Source: Amycolatopsis sp. NBC_01480
Lineage (GTDB): Bacteria > Actinomycetota > Actinomycetes > Mycobacteriales > Pseudonocardiaceae
Direction: 5' to 3'
Length of the DNA: 64,000 nt
NCBI RefSeq assembly: GCF_036227205.1
Contig: NZ_CP109442.1
Span: forward strand, 6,386,001-6,450,000
Positions 37,841-46,284 of this stretch are shown here, in pieces. Each line of letters starts with the position of its first letter. Position 1 is the first letter of the stretch. The position numbers and the translations under genes were made by a program. The notes beneath the pieces were generated by a model. The model saw nothing but the letters and a program-made list of their open reading frames with translations. It was not told where the DNA came from and made no database searches.

Positions 37841-38785
37841 CTAGCTGCTGCCCCCGCCGCAGCCGCCGCCCCCGCCACAGCCGGAACCGCCACCGCAGCC
37901 CGACCCGCCGCCACAGCCGGAACCGCCGCAGCTCGACCCGCCACCGCAGCTCGAGCCGCCCCAAAAAGAACCGGCGATCCACGCGACACCCGCACCGGCC
38001 GCGTAGCCGGTCTGCGTTCGGCCGCGTCGCGGGGCCGTCGACGGTACGGTGCCGCGGCTGAGCGCGACCCGGATGTCGCGGTCCGGGTAGTTGGCGATCC
38101 CGCCGAGGGCGACGGCGCCGGCCGCGCCGGTGACCAGGCTCTTGTCGGCCCAGCCGGCGGTCGCGGCGGCGCGGCCCGCTTCGGTGAGCCGCGGCCCCGT
38201 GGTGCGCGTGGCCTGCGCGACCGCGACCGCCGCCAGCACGAGCGCCACGAAGGCGGCGATCAGCAGGTAACCGGAAGCCGTCCCGCGCGCCAGGTCGATC
38301 AGGAACCAGACCAGACCGGCGGTGAACAGCGCCGACTCCACGATCAGGGCGCGCTGCCAGGCTTTCCGCACCGGCGCTTCGTCGACGAAATGCCCGTGCG
38401 AGACCAGTTCTTCCGTGAGAGCCTGCATCTCCGGGCCGCGCGACAGCTCGCCGACCACTCCGGTCACGCCGGACCGGAGGCCGATGATCGCCGCGGCCTC
38501 CTGGCCGAACGGGTCGGCGGGGGCGAGCGGGGTCAGGTGCAGCCGTCCGCCGCTGTCGATGCGGACCTGCTCACGCTCGATCATCTCGGCCACCACCGTC
38601 TGGCCGACGCGGGCCGGGCCGCCGGTCAGCATCGCGACCTGCGCGAGCGACGTGAGCCGGGGGACTTCGTGGGCTCCGCGCCAGGCCTGGCGGCTGCGGA
38701 CGAAGACCCGGAGCAGCACGAAAATACCCAGCAAGATGGTTGCGCCAGCGATGATCGCGCTGTCGGTGCCCCAATTCCCGGTCAT
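37841..38785 (-). CDS. TIGR04222-type membrane protein with Cys-rich tail (candidate MNIO substrate 1)
   Basis: A 314-residue paralogue of the next gene. Hydrophobic helices lie at about 9-29, 147-165 and 172-191. TEAGRAAATAGWADKS and ALGGIANYPDRDI match the paralogue (TSAGEALVI, ALGGLAMYPDEEL). The final 40 residues are Gly/Ser/Cys with cysteines at 280, 286, 291, 297, 303 and 309. ATG 38785 is chosen because GGGAGGG precedes it; an upstream GTG in frame lacks this. First gene of the DUF692 operon. The repetitive DNA of the tail could make copy number vary between strains. Confidence 0.75.
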   Translation of the reverse strand: MTGNWGTDSAIIAGATILLGIFVLLRVFVRSRQAWRGAHEVPRLTSLAQVAMLTGGPARVGQTVVAEMIEREQVRIDSGGRLHLTPLAPADPFGQEAAAIIGLRSGVTGVVGELSRGPEMQALTEELVSHGHFVDEAPVRKAWQRALIVESALFTAGLVWFLIDLARGTASGYLLIAAFVALVLAAVAVAQATRTTGPRLTEAGRAAATAGWADKSLVTGAAGAVALGGIANYPDRDIRVALSRGTVPSTAPRRGRTQTGYAAGAGVAWIAGSFWGGSSCGGGSSCGGSGCGGGSGCGGGSGCGGGGGCGGGSS

Positions 38786-38870
38786 AGGTCCGCCCTCCCC
38801 AGTAGCGTGCCGTTGTCCCATTTTGCACGCTTCGGGGAGGGCGGGGAGTCTGTCCGGCCCTAAGTTTGGG

Positions 38871-39323
38871 TCAAGCTTGAGCCTCGGGAACCGGGACGAG
38901 CTTCATGGAGATCGAGTTGATGCAGTAGCGCTGGTCGGTCGGCGTCTCGTAGCCCTCGCCCTCGAAGACGTGCCCGAGGTGGCTGTGGCAGGAGGCGCAG
39001 AGCACCTCGATGCGGCGCATGCCCATGGCCCGGTCCTCGCGCAGCAGCACGGCGTCGGAGTCGGCCGGGTCGTAGAACGACGGCCAGCCGCAGTGGCTCT
39101 CGAACTTCGTGTCGCTGCGGAAGATCTCGGCGCCGCAGGCCCGGCACTCGTAGACCCCGGTGGTCTTGGTGTCGGTGTACTCGCCGACGAACGGCTGCTC
39201 GGTGCCGGCCTGCCGGAGCACCGCGTACTCCTCCGGGCTCAGCTCCGCGCGCCACTCCTGCTCGGACTTCACTACACGGGGGGTGGTGCCGACGACCGGT
39301 TTCATACCTTTCACCAGCCCCAC
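38871..39323 (-). CDS. msrB: Peptide-methionine (R)-S-oxide reductase
   Basis: A 150-residue SelR-domain enzyme that reduces methionine-R-sulfoxide in proteins. Two zinc-binding pairs (CRAC and CASC), GWPSF, and the catalytic Cys in QRYCINSISM are all present, as is HLGHVF. GTG 39323 directly follows the upstream stop; ATG 39305 (MKPVVGTTP) is an alternative that fits other MsrB N-termini better but has its GAAAGG too close. It is upstream of the DUF692 operon on the same strand. Confidence 0.93.
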   Translation of the reverse strand: MGLVKGMKPVVGTTPRVVKSEQEWRAELSPEEYAVLRQAGTEQPFVGEYTDTKTTGVYECRACGAEIFRSDTKFESHCGWPSFYDPADSDAVLLREDRAMGMRRIEVLCASCHSHLGHVFEGEGYETPTDQRYCINSISMKLVPVPEAQA

Positions 39324-39324
39324 G

Positions 39325-39630
39325 TTACCCCCGCAGGAAGGCGATCGCGTGCGTCACGATGTCCCATGCGGTGACGATCACGCCGAACACGATGAGGACC
39401 GCGATCAGCGCGGACACCCAGTACCGCAGCCCGCCGAGGCGGTTGCTGGAATCGGCGAAATCGCCCACCTGGTCCAGGCAGGCCTCCACCGTGAACGTCG
39501 GCCCGGTGCGCTCCATCCGGTCCAGATGGGCGGCGAACGCGAGGGCCTCCGGGTCATACGGGTCGAGCCCGACCAGGTCCTCGTGAAAACGGGGATTCCA
39601 GCCCGGTGGCACAGCTGCGCTCTCGGCCAT
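39325..39630 (-). CDS. Small single-helix membrane protein, unknown
   Basis: About 101 residues from ATG 39630 (an in-frame ATG at 39648 adds six). The N-terminal 60 residues are soluble (PPGWNPRFHEDLVGLDPYDPEALAF); one transmembrane helix follows near the C-terminus (YWVSALIAVLIVFGVIVTAWDIV). It ends one base before the msrB GTG, so the two may be co-translated. No family was recognised. Confidence 0.6.
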   Translation of the reverse strand: MAESAAVPPGWNPRFHEDLVGLDPYDPEALAFAAHLDRMERTGPTFTVEACLDQVGDFADSSNRLGGLRYWVSALIAVLIVFGVIVTAWDIVTHAIAFLRG

Positions 39631-39803
39631 GCCACCACGGTAAGCCATCGGGCCTGATCAGCACACTCCCGAAGCGGCGTGCGTCACTGGTTCGCCAGTC
39701 CCGGCGGGCCGGTGAAGGCGTCCGCCGGGACTGGCGCCGAAGCCACGATCGGAACCGCCTACAGGCGTTGTTTCGCCTACCTGCTTCTCAGGCTACCGGG
39801 CAG

Positions 39804-40199
39804 TTACGGGCACTGTGCTCCTACCGGCATCCCGCCGAGAGAATCCCCCTTGAGGTACACGGCGCTGATGAAATAGGATTTTACGCCGTTCAAAACTCCA
39901 GTGGAGACCCAGATGTCGTTATTCACGACTCCGTTGTCGGAAATCGGCTCACCGTGCGCCCAGCAGAATCCAAGCATGGTTGCATTAGCCGGGTAACTAC
40001 CTAGCAGTTTGCTGGTGGACCATGGAGTTTGCCGGATATTGACAGCCTCGTATGTCGTGACCATCACCCCGGGCGTCCCGGCAGTCGTGTCACGTGACGC
40101 CGCCCCGGCTTGTGTGCTCACGCAGGCCGTCAGGATTGCGATTAAAAGCGCGACGGTCACTGGTCGTCTTAGTGCCGTTCCATATTTCCAGGATCTCAT
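39804..40199 (-). CDS. Small exported protein, SH3-like, possibly a lipoprotein
   Basis: About 131 residues from ATG 40199. The N-terminus is a signal peptide (RRPVTVALLIAILTACVSTQAGA); LTAC fits a lipobox, but AxA cleavage after AGA is also possible. The mature part contains VNIRQTPWSTSKLLG and FISAVYLKG, a bacterial SH3-like layout. The DNA is visibly less GC-rich than its neighbours, which suggests recent acquisition. No neighbouring partner is obvious. Confidence 0.65.
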   Translation of the reverse strand: MRSWKYGTALRRPVTVALLIAILTACVSTQAGAASRDTTAGTPGVMVTTYEAVNIRQTPWSTSKLLGSYPANATMLGFCWAHGEPISDNGVVNNDIWVSTGVLNGVKSYFISAVYLKGDSLGGMPVGAQCP

Positions 40200-40442
40200 C
40201 TGGTTGGTCACGGGGTAAATTTACTGCGTAAAATATTCCGGCATAAGCCGTCTGGCGAGTGGCATCGCAGGGTCTCTTATCGCTGTTAGTGACGCTTTGG
40301 GGTGACGGTAGGTCCGATCGCGTGACAAGTCCGGTTCTGCTTGCCGCTCAGGGAGATTTCTGGCAATGGACAATAAGCCGACGGCTCGGACGCTGCCTGG
40401 AGTGCCCGTACCTCACGCCGAGTAGCCGTCAGGAGAGATGTC

Positions 40443-42251
40443 CTACTGGTTGGAATCCTGCTGGCTCTTCGTGTTCGAGTCGATGAGGAGCTGACCGCCG
40501 GAGCTGATGACCCGGAACGACCGGGCCTCACTGTGATCGGGGAAGTTGACCGTGACGGTGATGGTCACTGAGCCATCGGCGTTGTAGGCGCCGCTGGCAC
40601 GCTTGCTGCTGACCGACTGGAACTTCCCCCAGTACTGGTTGAACGTGTCCTGGGTGCCGTAGACCTGCTGGGCCGCCGGGGTGAGCATCGACCATGCCGC
40701 AGCGGCCGCCTGCGGGAAGCTGTAGAAGTCGATCACCCGCTGGCCAGCGGGTGAGAACCCGATCTGGCCGCCGTCGGTCGGGGTCTGGCCGAGGCCTGCG
40801 ACGGGGGGCGAGCTGGGCGGGTTGCTGACGGAGTTCGGCACTCCGGCCGAATTCGACGTCTGCGGCTGCTGCCCGGCCGGCGGTGCGCTCTTGTCGGTGC
40901 CGCTGCCGTTGCTCAGGACCAGGAAGACGACCACCGCGACGACGACCACGGCCGCCGCGCCGCCGGCCAGGATCGCGGCCTTGCGCTTGGTGTCCGCGGA
41001 CATGCCGGTGCCGCCGCCGGCCGAGTAGCTCGGGGCGGCGGCTGTGGTGGCGGGGGTTCGGGGCGGTGCCGGGGGTCTGTTCTGGGCCGGCTGCGGACGC
41101 GGCGGGGTCGGGGGCGGCGTCGGCGGCGCAGCCTGGCGCGGCGGCGTCTGCGGTCCGGGGGTCTGGGGCCCGGGTGGCGCGGACGGCGAGCGCATCGGCA
41201 TGAACGCCGCGGTCGGCGTGCGCGGCGGGTTCGACGGGGCCTTCTGAGCCGGGATCGGCGCCGACGCCGGGGACTTCGCCTCGGCCCGCTGCCACGGCGG
41301 GCGCGAGCCGACGCGGTCGCCCTGGTTGCCGGACAGCAGCAGCGGGGTCATCGGCGGCGTCGGCTCGCCCGCGGTCAGCGCGGCCAGGCGCTCGCGGGCC
41401 TCCGCCATGCTCGGGCGCTCGGCGGGCTCGCTGCGCAGCAGGCTCATCAGCAGCGCGGTGGCCGGGCCGGCCTGGGTCGGCGGGTTGATCTGGCCGTTCG
41501 CGGCCGCGTAGAGCAGCGCGAGCTGGTTGGTGGTGTTGCCGTACGGCGTCTGGCCTTCGATCGCCTGGTAGAGCGTGGCGCCGAGGGCGAAGACGTCGGA
41601 GCTGGGCACCGGGTCGGCGCCGCGCGCCAGCTCGGGCGCCAGGTAGGCCGGGGTGCCGCCGATCAGGCCGGTCTGGGTGAGGGTCATGTCACCCGCGGCG
41701 CGGGAGATGCCGAAGTCGGTGATCTTCGCCGTGCCGGTCTCGTCGATCAGGATGTTGCCCGGCTTGACGTCGCGGTGCACGATGCCGGCGCGGTGCGCGG
41801 CGACCAGCGCGGCCGCGACCTGCTCGCCGATCCGCGCGACCTGGCCCACCGGCAGGGTGCCCTGGTCGGCCAGCACGGCGGACAGGCTCGGCCCGTTCAG
41901 GTACTCCATCACCAGGCACGGGTCGCCGCCGTCCTCGGCGATGTCGAAGACCACGATGGCGTTCGGGTGCTGGAACCGCGCGGCGTTCTTCGCCTCGCGC
42001 ATCGCCCGCTGGCGCATGTTGTCGCGCTCGGCCTCCGACACGCCCGGCTGCGGCAGGATCTGCTTGATCGCCACCGACCGTTCCAGGCGCACGTCGACGG
42101 CGCGCCACACCACTCCCATGGCACCGCTACCAATGTGCTCGACGAGGCGATAGTGCCCCGCGATCAGCTGACCGGTGTCGATGGCGACCGCTCCTGACGA
42201 AATCCCGGTGATCGTGGTCCTGCGCAGCGCGGATGGCCCTCGCGCACCCAA
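40443..42251 (-). CDS. Membrane Ser/Thr protein kinase (Hanks type)
   Basis: A 602-residue kinase as written from TTG 42251. The glycine loop IGSGAMGVV, Lys63 (VAIK), HRDVKPGN and DFGISR are intact. A Pro-rich linker, one transmembrane helix (about 425-450) and a 150-residue extracytoplasmic domain follow. The start is doubtful: AGGAG at 42191-42195 sits eight bases before an ATC at 42182 (IDTGQLIAGHYRL), and TACACT at 42255-42260 would start RNA inside or past the TTG. Initiation at ATC 42182 therefore fits the signals better. It probably senses a cell-wall ligand. Confidence 0.9.
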   Translation of the reverse strand: MGARGPSALRRTTITGISSGAVAIDTGQLIAGHYRLVEHIGSGAMGVVWRAVDVRLERSVAIKQILPQPGVSEAERDNMRQRAMREAKNAARFQHPNAIVVFDIAEDGGDPCLVMEYLNGPSLSAVLADQGTLPVGQVARIGEQVAAALVAAHRAGIVHRDVKPGNILIDETGTAKITDFGISRAAGDMTLTQTGLIGGTPAYLAPELARGADPVPSSDVFALGATLYQAIEGQTPYGNTTNQLALLYAAANGQINPPTQAGPATALLMSLLRSEPAERPSMAEARERLAALTAGEPTPPMTPLLLSGNQGDRVGSRPPWQRAEAKSPASAPIPAQKAPSNPPRTPTAAFMPMRSPSAPPGPQTPGPQTPPRQAAPPTPPPTPPRPQPAQNRPPAPPRTPATTAAAPSYSAGGGTGMSADTKRKAAILAGGAAAVVVVAVVVFLVLSNGSGTDKSAPPAGQQPQTSNSAGVPNSVSNPPSSPPVAGLGQTPTDGGQIGFSPAGQRVIDFYSFPQAAAAAWSMLTPAAQQVYGTQDTFNQYWGKFQSVSSKRASGAYNADGSVTITVTVNFPDHSEARSFRVISSGGQLLIDSNTKSQQDSNQ

Positions 42252-42284
42252 ACGAGTGTAGCGGTCGAGCGGGCGGGGCCGCCG

Positions 42285-42968
42285 TCAGCCAGCTGGTGCC
42301 GGCGCCGCGGCCTCTTCCGCCTCGGGCGCCGGCGCGCGCTTCTTCAGCACCCTGACCAGGCCGATGGCGCCGGCGGCGGCGAAGACGCCGTAACAGACCA
42401 GAAGCGCGGGCGGCGTGTCGCCGGTCAGCGCGTCACCGAGGATCACCACCGCGACCGTGCCCGGCACGCTACCCAGCGCAGTTCCGACCAGATACGGGAC
42501 CAGCCGCACGGACGAGACGCCGCACAGGTAGCTCAACGGCGCGAAAGGGACCACCGGGATCAGGCGCAGTGACGTGATCGCCAGCACGCCGCCGCCGGAG
42601 AGCCGCTCGTTGACCAGGCGGACCGGCGCGCGGTGCAGGTGCCGCGTGACCAGGTCCCGGCCCAGCAGCCGGGCCAGGCCGAAGGACAGCCCGGCGGCGA
42701 TCGTCGTGGCCACCAGGCCGATGGCGATCCCGGCCACGGTGCCCACGAGCAGCCCGGCGGCCAGGTTGAACACCGTGCGCGGGATCGGCGCCACGGTGAG
42801 CAGCGAGTACGCCAGCAGCAGGAGCAGCGGCGTCGCCGGCCCGGTCGCCGCGGCCCAGCGCCGGAGGTCGGCCGGACCGGGGATCGGCAGGAACACCGCG
42901 GCCGCCGCGAAGAGGGCGAGCACGGTGAGCGCGAGGATCAGCTTGGTTCGGCCGGACACCCTTTCCAC
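42285..42968 (-). CDS. TVP38/TMEM64-family membrane protein (DedA-like fold)
   Basis: A 227-residue polytopic protein with about five hydrophobic segments. PIPRTVFNLAAGLLVGTVAGIAIG and RLIPVVPFAPLSYLCGVSS (R-x-x-P-x-x-P, then N/Y-x-x-x-G) are the signature of the TVP38/SNARE-associated family. A related fold is found in DedA lipid scramblases and proton-coupled flippases. The C-terminus is Ala/Pro/Glu-rich. It is followed, on the opposite strand, by the polymerase gene. Confidence 0.88.
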   Translation of the reverse strand: MERVSGRTKLILALTVLALFAAAAVFLPIPGPADLRRWAAATGPATPLLLLLAYSLLTVAPIPRTVFNLAAGLLVGTVAGIAIGLVATTIAAGLSFGLARLLGRDLVTRHLHRAPVRLVNERLSGGGVLAITSLRLIPVVPFAPLSYLCGVSSVRLVPYLVGTALGSVPGTVAVVILGDALTGDTPPALLVCYGVFAAAGAIGLVRVLKKRAPAPEAEEAAAPAPAG

Positions 42969-43038
42969 GGTAGGGCACCGCTGCCGCGGCAGGTCGCGAA
43001 GGCCGGGCGCCCGCCGCCGATCCCGCTACGGTGAGCCC

Positions 43039-44061
43039 ATGCCCAAGAACGGCGATCCGGTCGAGTACCAGGTGGGGCCGCGCTCGGTCCGAGTGTCGAG
43101 CCCCGACAAGGTCTACTTCCCGCAGCGCGGCATCACCAAGCGGCAGGTGGTGGAGTACTACCTCGCCGTGGCCGACCCGTTGCTGCGCGCGATCGGGGAG
43201 CGGCCCACCACGCTGAAGCGCTATGTCGACGGCGTCGAGGGCGAGTGGTTCTACGCCAAGCGCGTGCCGAAGGGCGCGCCCGACTGGCTCGAGACGGCGC
43301 GGATCGCCTTCCCGTCCGGCCGCACGGCCGATGAGGTCTGCCCGACCGAGGCGGCGGTGTTCGCCTGGGCGGCGAACCTCGGCACGTTCGACTTCCACCC
43401 GTGGCCGGTCCGGCGGTCCGATGTGGACCATCCGGACGAACTGCGCGTGGACGTCGACCCGCCCGATTCGGCGGGGTTCGACGACGCCGTGGCCGTGGCC
43501 CGCGTCGTGCGCGAGGTGCTGGCCGACGCCGGGCTCACCGGCTACCCCAAGACCTCCGGCGGCCGCGGGGTGCACGTGCTCGTGCGGATCCGGCCGGAGT
43601 GGGACTTCATCGCGGTGCGCCACGCCGTGATCGCGCTGGCCCGCGAGGTCGAGCGGCGGGCCCCGGCGCAGGCGACCGTCTCGTGGTGGAAGGAGGAACG
43701 CGGCGGCCGCGTCTTCCTCGACTACAACCAGGCGGCGCGCGATCGCACGGTCGCCTCGACCTGGTCGGTCCGCGGCACGCCCCGCGCCACCGTCTCGACG
43801 CCGCTGACCTGGGCGATGCTGGACGACGTCCAGCCGGACGACTTCGACGTCCTGTCCGTCCCGGGCTTCTACGCCGAGCACGGCGACCTGCACGCGCCCA
43901 TGGACGAAACGGCGTTCGGCCTCGAAACGCTGCTGGAGTGGTACGAACGCGACGACCGCGACCTGGGCGGCGCGGAGTTGCCCTACCCGCCGGACTATCC
44001 GAAAATGCCCGGCGAGCCCAAACGCGTGCAGCCGAGCAAGGCGCGTTCCGACCCGGAGTGA
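43039..44061 (+). CDS. LigD-type NHEJ polymerase/primase domain protein
   Basis: A 340-residue stand-alone polymerase of the archaeo-eukaryotic primase type. D138 and D140 (LRVDVDPPD) are the catalytic metal ligands, and GYPKTSGGRGVHV and VFLDYNQAARDRTVAS complete the active site. It adds nucleotides at double-strand-break ends during Ku-dependent end joining. The ligase lies 11 kb away at 55071 and no Ku gene is in the window; the LigD domains are separate genes here. Confidence 0.9.
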   Translation: MPKNGDPVEYQVGPRSVRVSSPDKVYFPQRGITKRQVVEYYLAVADPLLRAIGERPTTLKRYVDGVEGEWFYAKRVPKGAPDWLETARIAFPSGRTADEVCPTEAAVFAWAANLGTFDFHPWPVRRSDVDHPDELRVDVDPPDSAGFDDAVAVARVVREVLADAGLTGYPKTSGGRGVHVLVRIRPEWDFIAVRHAVIALAREVERRAPAQATVSWWKEERGGRVFLDYNQAARDRTVASTWSVRGTPRATVSTPLTWAMLDDVQPDDFDVLSVPGFYAEHGDLHAPMDETAFGLETLLEWYERDDRDLGGAELPYPPDYPKMPGEPKRVQPSKARSDPE

Positions 44062-44285
44062 CGGGTCGGACGCGGCCCGTGGTCACCCTCGGTGATCAAC
44101 TGCGCCGGTGGTGCGAAATCACAACCCTCACGTCTGCATAACGTTCCCGCTGGTCAACGAATGGCGCGGGTACTGTTCTGCGGGCCCCGGGGAGGTCGGG
44201 GCCCGGTGCCGGGTGTAACGGGCTGAGGTCGGCCCGCGACCTCGGACCGGAATGCCCGGGGCAGGCTGGAGGAGGGAGGCCGTTC

Positions 44286-44678
44286 GTGGACGACCTGATC
44301 GCGTTCCTGGCTGCACGGGTGGGTCAGCGCCAGGCGGTGATCATGCAGGCCGTGCGCAAGGCGAAGGACGGCGAGCCGCTCAACCGCGGTGAGACGAAGG
44401 TCGCGGTGGAGCAGCGCGTGCGCGCGCTCGGCGACATCGAGATCGACGTGGTCAACCAGATGATCAACGAGGTCGAGACGACCCGCCGCATCATGCTCGC
44501 CCACCGCACCACGGTGTCCGAGAAGGTGCCCGGTTTTCCGCTCTACGGCAGCGAATACTGGTGCGAGACCTGTCACGTGCCCGCCGACGAGGCCGGCTCC
44601 AACTGGTGCCTGACGCTGCGCCTGCTCGCCCTGCCGTACGCCGATCACCCGGACTACAGCGAACGCTGGCGCCCCTAG
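44286..44678 (+). CDS. DUF6221-family protein
   Basis: A 130-residue soluble protein with the DUF6221-like layout: a helical N-terminus (DDLIAFLAARV) and a C-terminal segment with Cys pairs (WCETCHVPA, NWCLTLRLLALPYADHPDY) that may bind a metal. GTG 44286 has a strong upstream GGAGGAGGGAGG. Function is unknown; members are common in actinomycetes. The family-A palindrome follows the stop by four bases. Confidence 0.8.
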   Translation: MDDLIAFLAARVGQRQAVIMQAVRKAKDGEPLNRGETKVAVEQRVRALGDIEIDVVNQMINEVETTRRIMLAHRTTVSEKVPGFPLYGSEYWCETCHVPADEAGSNWCLTLRLLALPYADHPDYSERWRP

Positions 44679-44785
44679 CGGCTCGTGAGTGTTCATGCCG
44701 GTTCTGACCCGAAAATGATGGTGACCGGGCGTGCGACAGCGCCCGGCGGAGCCGGGTGGGTTGTGGGGTGTGCTGGCCGGTGTGG

Positions 44786-46054
44786 TCAGGCGACGGGTTC
44801 GAGGGTGACGTGGTAGCCGAGTGCTTGGAGCTGGCGGATGTGGCCGGCTTTCTGGCGTTCGGTGCCGCGTTGCCGCTGGTAGAACTCCGCCCCGAGGTCC
44901 CGGTAGCGGGCCTCGGAGTCGGACAGCAGATGCCAGACGATCACCAGGATGGATCGCCCGACCGCGACGATCGCACGGTTGGTACCCCGCCGTCTCGCGA
45001 TGCGCCGGTAACGTTCTCCGAGGAAGGTGTCCGTTCTGCCGACGACGACAGCGATCTCCCCGAGTACCGAGGCGAGGTAGCGGTTGCCGTGCCCGGTCGC
45101 GGAGCGGCCCTTGCGCCGACCCGCGGATTCCGACACTCCCGGCGCGAACTTCGCCCAGGAGCTCAGGTGCGCGGGGGTGGGGAACCGGGACATGTCCACA
45201 CCGATCTCGGCGATGATCACCGAGGCCGCGGTGACACCCACGCCGATGATCTCATCGAGCCGGGCCACCGCCACCGCGAAAGGGGCCAGCGCCTGCTCGA
45301 CCTCGGTCTCCACCGCCGTGAGGTCGGCGTCGATGCCGTCGATCCGGCGCAGCATCGTCGCCAGCAGGAACGCGTGGTGATCGGTGAACCGGCCGGTCAG
45401 CGCTTCCTCCAGGACCGGGATCTTGCGGCGCATTCCCGCCTTCGCCAGCTGCGCCAACTGCTGCGCGTTGCGTTGCCCGTCAATCAGCTGCGCCATCATC
45501 GCCCGCCCGGACACCCCGAAAATATCCGACGCGACCACCGAGAGTTTGATGCAGGCGTCTTCGAGCAGCTTCTCCACCCGGTTCTTCTCACTCGTGCGGG
45601 CCCGGACCAGATCACAGCGATAGCGGGTCAGGTCCCGCAACCGCCGAACTTCGGGCGGAGGCACGAAACTCGGGCGCAGCATCTGCCGCTCGGCGACCTT
45701 GCACAACCACACCGCGTCCAGCCGGTCGGTCTTGGGCCGCCCCGGCAGATGCTTCACATCACGGGCGTTGACCAGCCACACCTGCCGCCCCGGCCGCTCC
45801 AGCAGATAAAACACCGGCTTCCAGTAATCCGAGGTCGCCTCCATCACCACGCGGGTGACACCCAGCTCCGCGAGCCGGTCCGAGAGCAGCAGCAACGACC
45901 GCGTCATCGTCGAATACGGCCGCACCTCCTGCAACCGCCGACCCGGATGAACCCGATCAGGCACCCGCACACAACACATCACCTCGGCCTTGCCCACATC
46001 AATCGCCGCGACCCGCTCGATGATCTCCTCATGATCCTGCGCCTCGGCCAGCAT
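44786..46054 (-). CDS. IS110-family DEDD transposase
   Basis: A 422-residue transposase. The RuvC-like N-terminus carries D19 (AAIDVGKAEV), E72 (VVMEATSDYW), and D110/D113 (KTDRLDAVWL). The C-terminal Transposase_20 domain has IIGVGVTAASVIIAEIG and APGVSESAGRRKG, which includes the conserved Ser region. ATG 46054 is chosen since GGAGG precedes it by five bases; an upstream extension would cover the non-coding RNA region. It is intact and probably active. Confidence 0.92.
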   Translation of the reverse strand: MLAEAQDHEEIIERVAAIDVGKAEVMCCVRVPDRVHPGRRLQEVRPYSTMTRSLLLLSDRLAELGVTRVVMEATSDYWKPVFYLLERPGRQVWLVNARDVKHLPGRPKTDRLDAVWLCKVAERQMLRPSFVPPPEVRRLRDLTRYRCDLVRARTSEKNRVEKLLEDACIKLSVVASDIFGVSGRAMMAQLIDGQRNAQQLAQLAKAGMRRKIPVLEEALTGRFTDHHAFLLATMLRRIDGIDADLTAVETEVEQALAPFAVAVARLDEIIGVGVTAASVIIAEIGVDMSRFPTPAHLSSWAKFAPGVSESAGRRKGRSATGHGNRYLASVLGEIAVVVGRTDTFLGERYRRIARRRGTNRAIVAVGRSILVIVWHLLSDSEARYRDLGAEFYQRQRGTERQKAGHIRQLQALGYHVTLEPVA

Positions 46055-46284
46055 CACACCCACCTCCCAGCAGCGTCCCCGGGACAACCAACGGCTGCCC
46101 GGGGAACCACCAGGGAAACACAGAATCTGATCCGCGTGCTCGAAGCAACAGTCAAAGGCCCACCACGCAGTTCCCAGCGCCCGACTAACCGACGGCCTCC
46201 ACCACAACCAAAGAACCACGACGTCAACAGGCAGCCAACCACAATTTTCAGCCCACAAAGGCACGCCCGCAAGGGCGACCCCAA
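46055..46284 (-). ncRNA. Candidate bridge RNA region of the IS110 element
   Basis: In IS110 elements the RNA guiding insertion is transcribed from the non-coding stretch upstream of the transposase. Here 230 bp are available. On the plus strand 46185-46193 reads CTAACCGAC, matching the target flank CTAACCGTC (46285-46293) at 8 of 9 bases, as a target guide should. A GGTTCT on the RNA strand (near 46212-46217 reversed) may match the other half. RNA structure was not computed. Confidence 0.45.

Noticed and set aside
44062..44285. Possible riboswitch before the DUF6221 gene
   Set aside because: GC-rich with short hairpins, but no match to the conserved cores of thiamine, cobalamin or glycine riboswitches.
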